Below the pieces are notes generated by a model, which was not told where the DNA came from, ran no database searches, and saw nothing but the letters and a program-made list of their open reading frames with translations. Shown one piece after another: positions 7,762-20,143 of a stretch of DNA of 64,000 bases. Positions within the stretch are counted from its first letter, which is position 1. Every line of letters starts with the position of its first letter. The DNA comes from Collinsella sp. AM17-1 (GTDB lineage Bacteria; Actinomycetota; Coriobacteriia; Coriobacteriales; Coriobacteriaceae), in assembly GCF_003470665.1 (NCBI RefSeq), contig NZ_QRJZ01000001.1:13401-77400 (forward strand), given 5' to 3'. Position numbers and translations under genes: made by a program.

Positions 7762-8778
7762 CTACAGTGAGTCTCTCTGAACGAGCTGCATGTGCATGAC
7801 GGTGGTGGTGGGTACGGCGCCATTGATCATATCGAGCGCAATGCCTGCGGCCATGTGGCCTTCCTCGCGAAGCGGCTGACGAATGGTCGTCAACGCGGGG
7901 ACGCTGCGAGCTGCGACCTCGTGGTCATCGAAGCCCACGACCGAAACGTCTTTGGGTACGCTAATTCCTGCTTCGTTGAATGCGGCGATAACGCCGGTTG
8001 CGATACGGTCCGATCCGCATAGCACGCCGTCGGCACGTATTTCGCGCGCGAGCAACCGCCGCGTGGCTTGGTAGCCGTCTCCGCTGCTCCATCCGGTATA
8101 GATGACATTTTCATCCGGAAGGCTTTCGCCCAAAATTGCACGGTAGCCGCGAAGGCGGTCGATGACGGCGGGGTTATCCTGCGGCCCCAGCACGGCAACG
8201 ATGTCCTTGCGTCCGCGATCTTTCATAGCGAGCGCCGCAAAGCGTCCGCCCTCTTCGTCGTCGGAGTAGACCGTCGAGAACACGTCGCGATAGGGATGGC
8301 CCTCGAGCTGGCCGCATAACACAGTGGGTACGCCCAGCTCGCGCAGCACCTCGAGCAGCTCACTGCCCTTGTAGGGCGAGACGTCGATGACGGCGTCAAA
8401 CGAGCGGCGCTCAAAATGCTCGCGTGCGCGGTTGCGCTCATGCGAGGAAGATGCCTGCAAGATCACGGGCAAGTAAGACGACTCCGAAAGTTCCTCGGTA
8501 ATGCCGCTTAAAAACTCACTGTAGGTGGGATCGCTAAACAGCTCGCTCAAAGGCTCGGTAACCAGCACGGCGATAATTTCCGTGCGTCCGACGGCGAGCG
8601 CCCGGCCGCGTGCGTTGGGAACGAAGTTAACCTTTTTCGCCGCTGCGCGGACACGCTTTTTAGTTTCCTCGCTAATGCGGGGGGAGTCGTTGAGGGCGCG
8701 CGATGCCGTGGAGCGCGAAACACCGGCAGCTTCAGCAACCTCGGCAAGCGTGGGTGCGGTGCGTGCTGGTTGGGTCAT
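7762..8778 (-). CDS. LacI-family repressor, likely regulator of ebgA-ebgC
   Basis: This 338-aa protein has a LacI helix-turn-helix at residues 10-60 (LAEVAEAAGVSRSTASRALNDS, then NARGRALAVGRTEIIAVL) and a periplasmic-binding-like effector domain with SVVGFDDHEVAARSVPALTTIRQP near the C-terminus. It is divergent from the beta-galactosidase operon across a 376-bp gap containing three CAACCGGTTG palindromes, its probable operators. The start at 8778 has AGGAG upstream. It occupies the place of EbgR in Escherichia coli but its effector domain is not recognisably close, so no symbol is given. The ligand is probably a galactoside (inference). Confidence 0.85.
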   Translation of the reverse strand: MTQPARTAPTLAEVAEAAGVSRSTASRALNDSPRISEETKKRVRAAAKKVNFVPNARGRALAVGRTEIIAVLVTEPLSELFSDPTYSEFLSGITEELSESSYLPVILQASSSHERNRAREHFERRSFDAVIDVSPYKGSELLEVLRELGVPTVLCGQLEGHPYRDVFSTVYSDDEEGGRFAALAMKDRGRKDIVAVLGPQDNPAVIDRLRGYRAILGESLPDENVIYTGWSSGDGYQATRRLLAREIRADGVLCGSDRIATGVIAAFNEAGISVPKDVSVVGFDDHEVAARSVPALTTIRQPLREEGHMAAGIALDMINGAVPTTTVMHMQLVQRDSL

Positions 8779-9020
8779 GGCGTCTCCTGTGCAATTGGGT
8801 CGGTGGGCTATCGATAAAGGCTAATGCGGATACAGATTACTATAGCGCGCGTGAACGGCGTCCATGGTATCCGGTGACCGGTGTCGTTTTGCAATCAAAC
8901 TGCGACTGAGCACGGCATGTATGGGCGAGACATAGGCAGGCGCGACAGTTGCCTGTGAGTTCAAGAACGATGCCCCGTGCTGTGCACCTAAGCTTAGGGT
9001 GACATAAGTAGCATGGTTGT

Positions 9021-9121
9021 ACAACCGGTTGCACCGTTAATCCGACAAAATCGACCGTTCGGCGGACAACCGGTTGCACAGATTTTTGTACCGCCCGTAA
9101 GATAAGGACAACCGGTTGCAC
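9021..9121 (+). promoter_or_regulatory. ebgA promoter with three LacI-type operators
   Basis: The sequence ACAACCGGTTGCAC, centred on a CAACCGGTTG palindrome, occurs at 9021-9034, 9066-9079 and 9108-9121, spaced 45 and 42 bp apart (about four helical turns). The middle copy supplies a -35 TTGCAC (9074-9079), followed 18 bp later by -10 TAAGAT (9098-9103); the third covers the expected start site. Repressor looping is plausible. The rest of the 376-bp gap (8779-9020) shows only a CCGGTGACCGG palindrome near 8870, possibly in the divergent regulator promoter. Confidence 0.75.
9034..9060 (+). promoter_or_regulatory. CCGTT direct-repeat element upstream of ebgA
   Basis: CCGTT at 9034-9038 and 9055-9059 are separated by 16 bp with AAAA in the second half of the spacer. 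The same two-box arrangement occurs upstream of three pectin-locus promoters. The downstream box ends 14 bp before the -35 element. Confidence 0.5.
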
Positions 9122-9139
9122 AAAGAAGCACTACGATGA

Positions 9140-12163
<3,024 letters not shown>

Positions 12164-12166
12164 GTC

Positions 12167-12622
12167 ATGCATATCTTTAACTCGCGTGCCGATTTCGACG
12201 CCCAGATGAAGTCCGTCAAGAAGTGGATGCGTACCGGTCAGGCACTCGACGGCGTTTCTGAACTGCAGCACGATGTGGCGTACTCTATCGGCGACTCGCT
12301 GGTGTATTGGTGGGTGAACGCCCACGAGGCGGCTACTGCCGATCTGGTCGGTCACCGTCGCTACCATGCCGTGCTCGCCCCGCTCGACGGCAATCTGACC
12401 GTTGAGGTGGCTTCCAAGGCCGATCTTACCTGTACGCGCGCCTACAGCGATATCGATGATCGCGAGCGCTTTGAGGGTACGGGGGAGACCGTGACGATTC
12501 CCACCGGCGGCGTTGCCGTCGTCGAAATTGACGAGGCCTACCGTGTCGTGGCCGATGCCGCGGATCCCCGCGTCGTGGTGCTGCACGTGACAGTCGAAGG
12601 TTATTCCTTCCCCAACAAGTAG
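12167..12622 (+). CDS. ebgC: EbgC, beta subunit of Ebg beta-galactosidase (YhcH/YjgK/YiaL family)
   Basis: This 151-aa cupin-like protein matches EbgC along its length: W(M)RTGQALDGVSELQHDVAYSIGDS, the GHRRYHAV segment, GTGETVTIPTGGVAVVEIDEAYR and the final VTVEGYSFPNK. In Escherichia coli EbgC is required for full EbgA activity. It begins 3 bp after the ebgA stop codon, with the ribosome site AAGGAGG inside the end of ebgA, so the two are translationally linked. Confidence 0.93.
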   Translation: MHIFNSRADFDAQMKSVKKWMRTGQALDGVSELQHDVAYSIGDSLVYWWVNAHEAATADLVGHRRYHAVLAPLDGNLTVEVASKADLTCTRAYSDIDDRERFEGTGETVTIPTGGVAVVEIDEAYRVVADAADPRVVVLHVTVEGYSFPNK

Positions 12623-12708
12623 TATTCGTCCGCCTGGACGTTTGCTTCGCGCCGTTAAGGGGGATGGCTTTGTTGACTCCCTTTTCCCCATTCCCCTTAG
12701 CAGGTGCG

Positions 12709-12743
12709 CCGTCCGTGTTTGCACTTGCAGCTCGGACGGTTTT
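12709..12743 (+). terminator. Probable terminator after ebgC
   Basis: CCGTCCG (12709-12715) pairs with CGGACGG (12733-12739) before TTTT. Another imperfect hairpin, AAGGGGGATGG with CCATTCCCCTT, lies just upstream. Together they partly insulate the permease gene from ebgAC. Confidence 0.6.
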
Positions 12744-12763
12744 AGATGACATTTAACAGATGA

Positions 12764-14239
<1,476 letters not shown>

Positions 14240-14286
14240 CGGCTAGGATTAATCTACGGCTGTGGAATAAATCGATTCCCTTTCCT

Positions 14287-14316
14287 AAGGAGGGGCCTTA
14301 CGAGGCCCCTCCTTTT
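14287..14316 (+). terminator. Intrinsic terminator of the permease gene
   Basis: AAGGAGGGGCC (14287-14297) pairs perfectly with GGCCCCTCCTT (14304-14314), followed by TTTT. Confidence 0.88.
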
Positions 14317-14339
14317 GTGTTTTGGGGCATGGTTTTGGC

Positions 14340-14567
14340 CCCCGTGGTCAAAAAATGCCAAATATGAGTACTGTTGCAAAAGAAGTGCCATATTTTTCGG
14401 CCTGCTCTGAGCGAAAATGGGCTCAAAATCGATTTATCTAACTCCCTTTAAAGGGCGTTTGACGGCTTTCAACCTCTTCGAATCGCTCAAGCTAGGCAAT
14501 TTGCTCTCGATTTTGCTGCTACTAAATTTGTGACAGTACTCATATTTGCCACTTTTTGACCACGGGG
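14340..14567. mobile_element. MITE-like element with about 37-bp terminal inverted repeats
   Basis: A 228-bp AT-richer segment is bounded by near-complementary ends (about 14340-14376 and 14531-14567), starting CCCCGTGGTCAAAAA and ending TTTTTGACCACGGGG, with only a few mismatches over 37 bp. No open frame of note lies inside. Flanking target duplications are not obvious. Size, composition and termini fit a miniature inverted-repeat element or a large palindromic repeat. It fills most of the 421-bp gap between permease and HPr gene. Confidence 0.55.
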
Positions 14568-14660
14568 TATCCGGAGGGGCCCTCGATAAGCATCTAACGC
14601 TACAATAACTACCACGTGGCTGGGTTTGCCGGCCGAATGTGTGATGTCGTGGGAGGGGAC

Positions 14661-14909
14661 ATGGTCGAGTTTACAAAGACGATTAAAGATCCGTTGGGAC
14701 TACACGCCCGCCCGGTTGCGCTGCTCTATGACATCATTGCCAAGCACCGTAGCGACGTGTCGGTCAGCATCGGCGACCGCCATACCGACGGTCGCGATGT
14801 CATGGGCCTCATGGCTCTCTACGGCGAGTGCGGCGAGGACATCATCTTTCGCGTTTCGGGCGTAGACGAGGCTTCCTGCGTTACGTCGATCAGAAACCTC
14901 TCGCTCTAA
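14661..14909 (+). CDS. HPr-family phosphocarrier with Asp at the regulatory position 46
   Basis: This 82-aa protein has the HPr fold signature DPLGLHARPVALL with the phosphorylatable His at exactly residue 15. The regulatory helix reads GRDVMGLMALYG: residue 46, serine in Gram-positive HPr and the target of HPr kinase, is aspartate. Either it is constitutively in the P-Ser-like state or it is a paralogue outside normal PTS control. The ATG follows GGGAGGGG. It is monocistronic, bounded by the MITE-like element and a strong terminator; no PTS enzyme I or EII gene is in the window. Confidence 0.88.
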   Translation: MVEFTKTIKDPLGLHARPVALLYDIIAKHRSDVSVSIGDRHTDGRDVMGLMALYGECGEDIIFRVSGVDEASCVTSIRNLSL

Positions 14910-14918
14910 GCATGACAG

Positions 14919-14954
14919 GGCGCGGCAAAGGACAGCTCTTTGCCGCGCCTTTTT
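14919..14954 (+). terminator. Intrinsic terminator of the HPr gene
   Basis: GGCGCGGCAAAG (14919-14930) pairs with CTTTGCCGCGCC (14938-14949), followed by TTTTT. Confidence 0.92.
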
Positions 14955-15001
14955 GTTTCATATAGGAAACTTTTTCGAAATCTGAATAGGGACCCTTTCC
15001 A

Positions 15002-15055
15002 AAAAGTTAACCACGTGCTAGTTTACTAAAGCGAACATAGACGTGGTTAACTTTT
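15002..15055. promoter_or_regulatory. Inverted repeat upstream of the feo operon
   Basis: AAAAGTTAACCACGT (15002-15016) and its perfect complement (15041-15055) flank a 24-bp spacer containing AT-rich promoter-like sequence. Each arm holds the self-palindrome GTTAAC. The pair lies 43 bp before feoA and could be an iron-responsive operator bound as two sites; the binding protein is not in the window. Confidence 0.5.
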
Positions 15056-15097
15056 ATCGCGTCGATGTTGAGGACGAACTGACGTTAGGAGCCACTC

Positions 15098-15340
15098 ATG
15101 TCTTGCGGACCGCAGATGCCGGCCATGCCGCTTTCGATGGTAAAAGCGGGCGAAACCGTGCGCGTGTCTCGTGTAAAGGGCAATGAGGACATGAAGCACC
15201 ACCTCAAGGACCTCGGCTTTGTCGAGGGCAACGAAATCCACGTGGTGAGCTCGAGTGGCGCCAATATCATCGTCACGGTGCTGGGCGCACGCTTTGGCAT
15301 CGATTCCAAGGTTGCCATGCACATCATGACCGTCGGTTAG
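15098..15340 (+). CDS. feoA: FeoA-family ferrous iron transport protein (first copy)
   Basis: This 80-aa cytoplasmic SH3-like protein has the FeoA pattern: LSMVKAGETVRVSRVKGNEDMKHHLKDLGFVEGNEIHVVS and ending GARFGIDSKVAMHIMTV. FeoA is thought to bind and regulate FeoB. The N-terminus MSCGPQMPAMPLS is a short extension with a Cys. TAGGAG precedes the ATG. It is the first of two feoA genes before feoB. Confidence 0.9.
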   Translation: MSCGPQMPAMPLSMVKAGETVRVSRVKGNEDMKHHLKDLGFVEGNEIHVVSSSGANIIVTVLGARFGIDSKVAMHIMTVG

Positions 15341-15379
15341 TCCGCAGCATTTCATAAAAACTGAAAGGGGGACAAGAGG

Positions 15380-15601
15380 ATGAAGACGTTGGGTGACGTT
15401 AAGGTGGGCGAGAGCTCTACCATCGTCAAGCTTCACGGTGAGGGTGCGCTTCGCCGTCACCTTATGGACCTGGGGCTCATCAAGGGCACTTCGTTCAAGG
15501 TCGTGAAGGTTGCACCGCTCGGTGATCCGGTCGAGATCAACGTGCGCGGCTACGAGCTTTCCATCCGCAAGGAGGAGGCTGCCGTCGTCGAGGTCCAGTA
15601 A
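15380..15601 (+). CDS. feoA: FeoA-family ferrous iron transport protein (second copy)
   Basis: This 73-aa SH3-like protein (TLGDVKVGESSTIVKLHGEGALRRHLMDLGLIKGTSFKVVKVAPLGDPVEINVRGYELSIRKEEA) is a canonical FeoA and clearly differs from the first copy, so the pair is an old duplication. It starts 39 bp after the first feoA, with GGGGG and AGAGG upstream, and precedes feoB by 123 bp. Confidence 0.92.
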   Translation: MKTLGDVKVGESSTIVKLHGEGALRRHLMDLGLIKGTSFKVVKVAPLGDPVEINVRGYELSIRKEEAAVVEVQ

Positions 15602-15629
15602 GGGCTCGCGGCGCATATATCTGCAGATA

Positions 15630-15649
15630 AAGTTAGGTTTTTCTAACTT
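15630..15649. promoter_or_regulatory. Iron-box-like palindrome upstream of feoB
   Basis: AAGTTAG and CTAACTT are separated by six bases in an AT-rich stretch. The shape and the TTAG/CTAA halves recall DtxR/IdeR-type iron boxes. It lies 76 bp before the feoB start, between the second feoA and feoB, and could provide extra control of feoB. Confidence 0.45.
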
Positions 15650-15724
15650 AATGCAGCATCTTTGAAGCACATTATCCAGCCTGCGCGGAGAAAGCAGCGC
15701 AGGCACACAAGGAAGAAGGATTGA

Positions 15725-18052
15725 ATGGCGGATTCTCAGATCCATGTCGCGCTGGCGGGTAACCCCAACTGCGGCAAGACCACGCTTTTCAACCTGATCA
15801 CCGGCGCCAACGGCTACGTTGGCAACTGGCCCGGCGTCACGGTTGAGAAAAAGGAGGCCAAGCTCCTAAGCGACAAGAACGTTACCATCACGGACCTCCC
15901 TGGCATCTACTCGCTTTCCCCCTACAGCCCTGAGGAGCAGTGCTCGCGCGATTACCTCATGAGCGGCGAGCCCGATGTCGTCGTCCAGGTGGTCGACGCC
16001 ACCAACCTCGAGCGTAACCTGTACCTGGCGCTTCAGGTTATCGAGACCGGCCTGCCCGTGGTCGTTGCCCTCAACATGGCCGACCTGGTCGAGAAGAACG
16101 GCGATAAGATCGACACGGACAAGCTCTCCAAGAAGCTCGGTTGTCCGGTCATGATGATCTCGGCCCTTAAGAACAAGGGCATCAAGGAGCTGTTCGAGCA
16201 GGTCAAGAAGTCCGCTGCTTCCAAGGGCCAGGTGCCGGAGCACAAGTTCGATTCCTCCATCGAGGACGTTCTGGACCACATCGAGAACAATCTGCCGGCG
16301 AGCGTTCCCGCCAACAAGCGCCGCTACTACGCTGTCAAGCTGTTCGAGCGCGATGCGGACGCCTGCAAGCTCATCAACCTCACCAAGGAGAAGGCCGCTC
16401 GCGTCGAAGGTCTGGTCGCTCAGTGCGAGCAGGACTGCGACGATGACGCCGAGTCCATCATCACCGGCGAGCGTTACGGCGTGATTGCCCACATCATTGA
16501 CGAGTGCCTCACCAAGGCTCCGGCAAAGATGAGCACCTCCGAGAAGATCGACCGCGTGGTTACCAACCGTATCCTGGGCCTGCCGATCTTTGTGGTCATC
16601 ATGTTCTGCGTGTACTACATCGCCGTTTCTACCTTGGGCGGCACGGTGACCGACTTCACCAACGACCAGCTCTTCGGTACCGACGGTTGGTACGTGCTCG
16701 GTCAGGGCCGCGACGCCTACGACGCGGCCGTCGAGGCTGCGGGCGACAATGCCGACTCGGTCGACCCGGCACAGTACGGCCCCTATGTTCCTGGTATTAC
16801 CACCATGGTCCACGACGCCCTTGTGGCGGGCGGCACCGAGGACGGTGGCCTGGTCGATTCGCTGGTCTGCGACGGCATCGTCGGCGGCCTGGGCGCCATC
16901 TTCGGCTTTGTCCCGCAGATGTTCCTGCTGTTCGTCATGCTGTCCTTCCTGGAGGACTGCGGCTATATGGCCCGCGTCGCCTTCATCATGGACCGCGTGT
17001 TCCGTCGCTTTGGCCTGTCCGGTAAGTCGTTCATCCCCATGCTCGTATCCTCGGGCTGCGGCGTCCCCGGCGTCATGGCCACCAAGACCATCGAGAACGA
17101 GAAGGACCGCCGCATGACGGTCATGACCACCACGTTTATTCCCTGTGGCGCTAAGCTGCCGATCATCGCCCTGCTCATGGGTTCCATCATCGGCGATTCT
17201 TCCACCACCGCCGCGTGGATCAGCCCGCTCTTCTACTTCCTGGGCGTCTTTGCCGTCATCGCTTCGGGCCTCATGCTCAAGAAGACCAAGCTCTTCGCCG
17301 GCCGCCCGACGCCGTTCGTTATGGAGCTTCCCGCCTACCACTTCCCGGCGATCCGCTCTTGGGCGCTGCACGTGTGGGAGCGCTGCTGGGCCTTTATCAA
17401 GAAGGCCGGCACGGTCATCTTCGCGTCCACCGTCGTTGTTTGGTTCCTGTCCAACTTTGGTAGCTACAACGGCACGTTTGGCTTCCTGCCTGCTATGGAG
17501 GGCATCCCCGAGGAGTTCATGGACTACTCCGTGCTTGCCATGCTGGGCAACCTGGTCGCCTGGATCTTCGCCCCGCTCGGCTTTAGCACCTGGCAGGCAA
17601 CTGCGCTGACCGTCTCGGGCCTTGTCGCTAAGGAGAACGTCGTCGCCACCGCCGGTTCGCTGCTGTCCGTCGCCGACGCCGGCGAGACCGACCCGAGCCT
17701 GTGGACCGCGTTCGCCGGCATGTTCCCGACTATGGGCGCTTGCGTTGCCTTTGGTGCGTTCAACCTGCTGTGCGCTCCGTGCTTTGCCGCCATGGGCACT
17801 ATCCGCAACCAGATGGATTCCGGCAAGTGGACCGCCATCGCGATCGGTTACGAGTGCGCCTTTGCTTGGGTCATTGGTCTGTTCATCAACCAGTTCTACA
17901 ACCTGTTCGTTCTTGGACAGTTTGGTATCTGGACGGTTGTGGCCATCGTGCTGCTGGTTGCGATGCTCTTCCAGATCTTCCGTCCCATGCCTAAACATGC
18001 TTGGACCGACGAGGACGAGACCAACACTGCTTCCGCCGCAGTTTCCGCTTAA
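15725..18052 (+). CDS. feoB: Ferrous iron transporter FeoB
   Basis: FeoB imports Fe2+ across the cytoplasmic membrane. The 775-aa protein has an N-terminal G-protein domain (G1 GNPNCGKTT at residues 12-20, G3 DLPGIYSL, G4 NMAD), a helical spacer, and a membrane domain with the two Gate motifs, including FVPQMFLLFVMLSFLEDCGYMARVAF and SSGCGVPGVMATKT. A central loop near residues 310-375 is Asp-rich. The start has AAGGAAGAAGG upstream. Operon: feoA-feoA-feoB, followed by a terminator and the Cys-rich partner gene. Confidence 0.97.
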   Translation: MADSQIHVALAGNPNCGKTTLFNLITGANGYVGNWPGVTVEKKEAKLLSDKNVTITDLPGIYSLSPYSPEEQCSRDYLMSGEPDVVVQVVDATNLERNLYLALQVIETGLPVVVALNMADLVEKNGDKIDTDKLSKKLGCPVMMISALKNKGIKELFEQVKKSAASKGQVPEHKFDSSIEDVLDHIENNLPASVPANKRRYYAVKLFERDADACKLINLTKEKAARVEGLVAQCEQDCDDDAESIITGERYGVIAHIIDECLTKAPAKMSTSEKIDRVVTNRILGLPIFVVIMFCVYYIAVSTLGGTVTDFTNDQLFGTDGWYVLGQGRDAYDAAVEAAGDNADSVDPAQYGPYVPGITTMVHDALVAGGTEDGGLVDSLVCDGIVGGLGAIFGFVPQMFLLFVMLSFLEDCGYMARVAFIMDRVFRRFGLSGKSFIPMLVSSGCGVPGVMATKTIENEKDRRMTVMTTTFIPCGAKLPIIALLMGSIIGDSSTTAAWISPLFYFLGVFAVIASGLMLKKTKLFAGRPTPFVMELPAYHFPAIRSWALHVWERCWAFIKKAGTVIFASTVVVWFLSNFGSYNGTFGFLPAMEGIPEEFMDYSVLAMLGNLVAWIFAPLGFSTWQATALTVSGLVAKENVVATAGSLLSVADAGETDPSLWTAFAGMFPTMGACVAFGAFNLLCAPCFAAMGTIRNQMDSGKWTAIAIGYECAFAWVIGLFINQFYNLFVLGQFGIWTVVAIVLLVAMLFQIFRPMPKHAWTDEDETNTASAAVSA

Positions 18053-18081
18053 GTCCGAATAAGGATTAGCCCCTTTCCATG

Positions 18082-18114
18082 AGCCCGGGTGTCCCAGCGA
18101 CACTCGGGCTTTTT
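18082..18114 (+). terminator. Intrinsic terminator of feoB
   Basis: AGCCCGGGTGTC (18082-18093) pairs with GACACTCGGGCT (18099-18110), one G-T wobble, followed by TTTTT. Confidence 0.88.
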
Positions 18115-18166
18115 GGTGCAATGGGGGACAGATTGCTTTGCTCCAGAAGTAAGATGTGGCGTTTCC

Positions 18167-18211
18167 GCAGATAAAACCGACCAAAACAAACCTGTCCCTT
18201 TTTGGCAGGTG
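18167..18211. repeat. Dispersed repeat, copy 1 of the CCTGCCAAAAAGG family
   Basis: The reverse complement of this stretch, from ACCTGCCAAAAAGGG to TTTTATCTG, nearly matches positions 62427-62470, with only a few differences over about 44 bases. It is therefore an interspersed repeat inserted in opposite orientations. Confidence 0.55.
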
Positions 18212-18256
18212 GAAGATGGGGTAAAGTAAGTGGTGGTTAACTAGAGGAGGCTTACT

Positions 18257-18457
18257 ATGGCACCTATCGATATTGTTGTGTTGGCTGTTATCGGCATTGC
18301 GTTTGTCGCCGTGTGCGTGCGTATCTACCGAAAGGGCACCTGCGCCGACTGCGCCCAGGGTGGCGTTTGTACGGGGCATTGCTCCAACAAAAAGACCTGC
18401 GCCGCACTTAAGGGCGTAGACAAAATCGCCGAAGACTTGGGCCGCGGTATCAAATAA
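18257..18457 (+). CDS. FeoB-associated Cys-rich membrane protein
   Basis: This 66-aa protein has one N-terminal transmembrane helix (about residues 4-23, DIVVLAVIGIAFVAVCVRIY) and a cysteine-rich tail (CADCAQGGVCTGHCSNKKTC). This small family is found next to feoB in many anaerobes. AGAGGAGG precedes the ATG. A terminator and a repeat separate it from feoB, so it may have its own promoter. Role unknown; metal binding or FeoB assembly is often proposed. Confidence 0.85.
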   Translation: MAPIDIVVLAVIGIAFVAVCVRIYRKGTCADCAQGGVCTGHCSNKKTCAALKGVDKIAEDLGRGIK

Positions 18458-18471
18458 AGGTCCAGGCACCC

Positions 18472-18506
18472 AAGCGCCTCGCGAGCATCCGTTCGCGGGG
18501 CGCTTT
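18472..18506 (+). terminator. Intrinsic terminator of the Cys-rich gene
   Basis: AAGCGCCTCGCGA (18472-18484) pairs with TCGCGGGGCGCTT (18493-18505) with one wobble; only a short T run follows. Confidence 0.7.
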
Positions 18507-18602
18507 GCACATTTGGGGGAGAGTGTGGCGAGTTGAAGAGTATTTTTGGGGTATCGTTACCTGTACTGTTGATTGGCAACTTATCTATAACGGAGTAACC
18601 CC

Positions 18603-19682
18603 ATGAGCGCTCGCGTAACCATGAAGGACATAGCCGCCGAGCTTGGCGTTTCCATCAATACCGTGCACAAGGCCCTGACGGGCAAGGCCGGCGTGAGCGA
18701 ATCCGTACGCGCCAAGGTGAATGCCAAGGCCGAGGCCATGGGCTACCATCGCAATACGAGCGCCTCGAGCCTGCGCCGCAAGGATATCAACCTGGTATTT
18801 TGCCTGCCCCGCGCATCGCGCGAGGGAGCGTACTTTTTCCGTTACCTGTGGGAAGGTTGCAATCGCTTTGAACAGGAGGTCATCGACCAGGGCATTACGG
18901 TTGAACGCGTTGAATTTGGCGTGGGCGGCTACGCCGATGCCCTTGAGCAAATCGATGAGCGTCTGCAGGTGGGCGAGAAGATCGATGGCTTGCTTGCCTA
19001 TGCGCCGGGCGATGATCGTGCAACTGAGCTTTTGGGACAGATTGCCGAGGCGGGCGTGGTGATTGAGCTCGTCGACGGCGACCGCCCGCATTTGAACCGT
19101 TTGGGTGCGAGCTTGGCCGACTATTCGACGGCAGGCAGCCTTATGGCCGAGCAGGCGGCAAACCTGGTCCATGCTTCTGGTGCTGACGCTCGCGTGCTCC
19201 TCTTGACAGGCGACCCTTATACCGATTCGCACTATTTAACCGCCCGCGCCTTCCATAATTACCTGCGCGAACATGATATTCCGTGGCAGGTCGAGGACCT
19301 TGTCGGCGCCCATGCGCAAGTCAAACAGCTCGAGTGCGAGCTTGAGAAGCGCTTGAGCGCACCGAACGCCCCCGAACTTATCTGTAGCGTTTTTGCCGTT
19401 GGTTCCGAAGTGGTCGCCGACGCGCTCGTTTCGAGCGGCAAGGCTGGCCAGGTCATGGTAATTGGCAACGACCTATTTCCCGAAAGCGCTTTGGCTTTGC
19501 GCCGTGGCATCTTTACCAATATCGTCTATAAGGACCCGGTGAGTCTGGCATACCGCGGTGCTAAGACGCTGGGCGATTATCTGCTGTGGGGAAGGACTCC
19601 GGCGAAGCCCGTGCAGAAGGGTTCCGTCGAGATGGTGTTTGCCAGCAACGTCGACCGCTACTGCAAGCTTGCGGGAATTTAG
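18603..19682 (+). CDS. LacI-family regulator, probable controller of the uronate/pectin regulon
   Basis: This 359-aa protein has a LacI helix-turn-helix (residues 7-55, VTMKDIAAELGVSINTVHKALTGKAGVSESVRAKV) and a sugar-binding-like domain. The recognition helix reads NTVHKAL where most family members have TVSRVL, which suggests unusual operator specificity. It is the gene immediately upstream of uxaC, whose promoter carries two GTGAACGTTCAC palindromes, repeated at several other promoters in the locus, so it is the best candidate to bind them. GGAG precedes the ATG. The inducer is probably a uronate or KDG (inference). Confidence 0.85.
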   Translation: MSARVTMKDIAAELGVSINTVHKALTGKAGVSESVRAKVNAKAEAMGYHRNTSASSLRRKDINLVFCLPRASREGAYFFRYLWEGCNRFEQEVIDQGITVERVEFGVGGYADALEQIDERLQVGEKIDGLLAYAPGDDRATELLGQIAEAGVVIELVDGDRPHLNRLGASLADYSTAGSLMAEQAANLVHASGADARVLLLTGDPYTDSHYLTARAFHNYLREHDIPWQVEDLVGAHAQVKQLECELEKRLSAPNAPELICSVFAVGSEVVADALVSSGKAGQVMVIGNDLFPESALALRRGIFTNIVYKDPVSLAYRGAKTLGDYLLWGRTPAKPVQKGSVEMVFASNVDRYCKLAGI

Positions 19683-19707
19683 CCGCTTGGGCGGGTACCC
19701 CCTCTTG

Positions 19708-19907
19708 CGACGTACATTTTTGGGAATATTCAGCAAACGCATGTTCCGATAGAGGGACAGAACGACTGTTTTACGTGCCGCCGGTGGCGTAATTCGCCAT
19801 CGGCGGCACTTATTTATGCCGATCGGGCGCAATATGCGTATCAAATAGGGCGTCAAGGACGGTACGCGGTGCGCTCCGATGCTGAATATTCCGAAAAATG
19901 AACGTCG
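19708..19907. mobile_element. MITE-like inverted-repeat element containing a terminator hairpin
   Basis: Ends 19708-19735 and 19880-19907 are complementary over 28 bp with two mismatches (outer bases CGACGT, inner TATTCAGCA). Inside, a strong hairpin (GTGCCGCCGGTGGCG at 19775-19789 with its complement at 19795-19809, one wobble) followed by TTATTT probably terminates the LacI gene. The 200-bp unit resembles a miniature transposable element or a large interspersed repeat. No target duplication is evident. Confidence 0.5.
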
Positions 19908-19996
19908 GGACATGACCCACCTGGACAAAAGCGCTCATGTTTGGTGTTCGGGGACGCCAGCCGAGCCGCAACATATACAGATCACAGCTCCAACAA

Positions 19997-20091
19997 CCGT
20001 TGAACGGGCAAAATCGACCGTTCGCCCCGTGAGGGTTAGGTGAACGTTCACCTTTTCAGCCGTAATGAACTAGTATAGTGAACGTTCACCT
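19997..20091 (+). promoter_or_regulatory. uxaC promoter: CCGTT direct repeat, promoter core and two LacI-type operators
   Basis: CCGTT boxes at 19997-20001 and 20018-20022 lie 24 bp before a -35 TTCACC (20047-20052), which is followed 18 bp later by -10 TAGTAT (20071-20076). The perfect palindrome AGGTGAACGTTCACCT (20038-20053) overlaps the -35, and a second copy, AGTGAACGTTCACCT (20077-20091), covers the start site. The layout predicts repression by a LacI protein and possible activation through the CCGTT boxes. Confidence 0.75.
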
Positions 20092-20143
20092 AAAGGATAA
20101 CGAGCGCGCCGTGCGCCCGTTTTGCCAACAAAGGGGTTGTTTG

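Noticed and set aside
15866-18469. An 867-codon antisense open frame opposite feoB
   Set aside because: Same explanation: FeoB is unambiguous and complete on the other strand.
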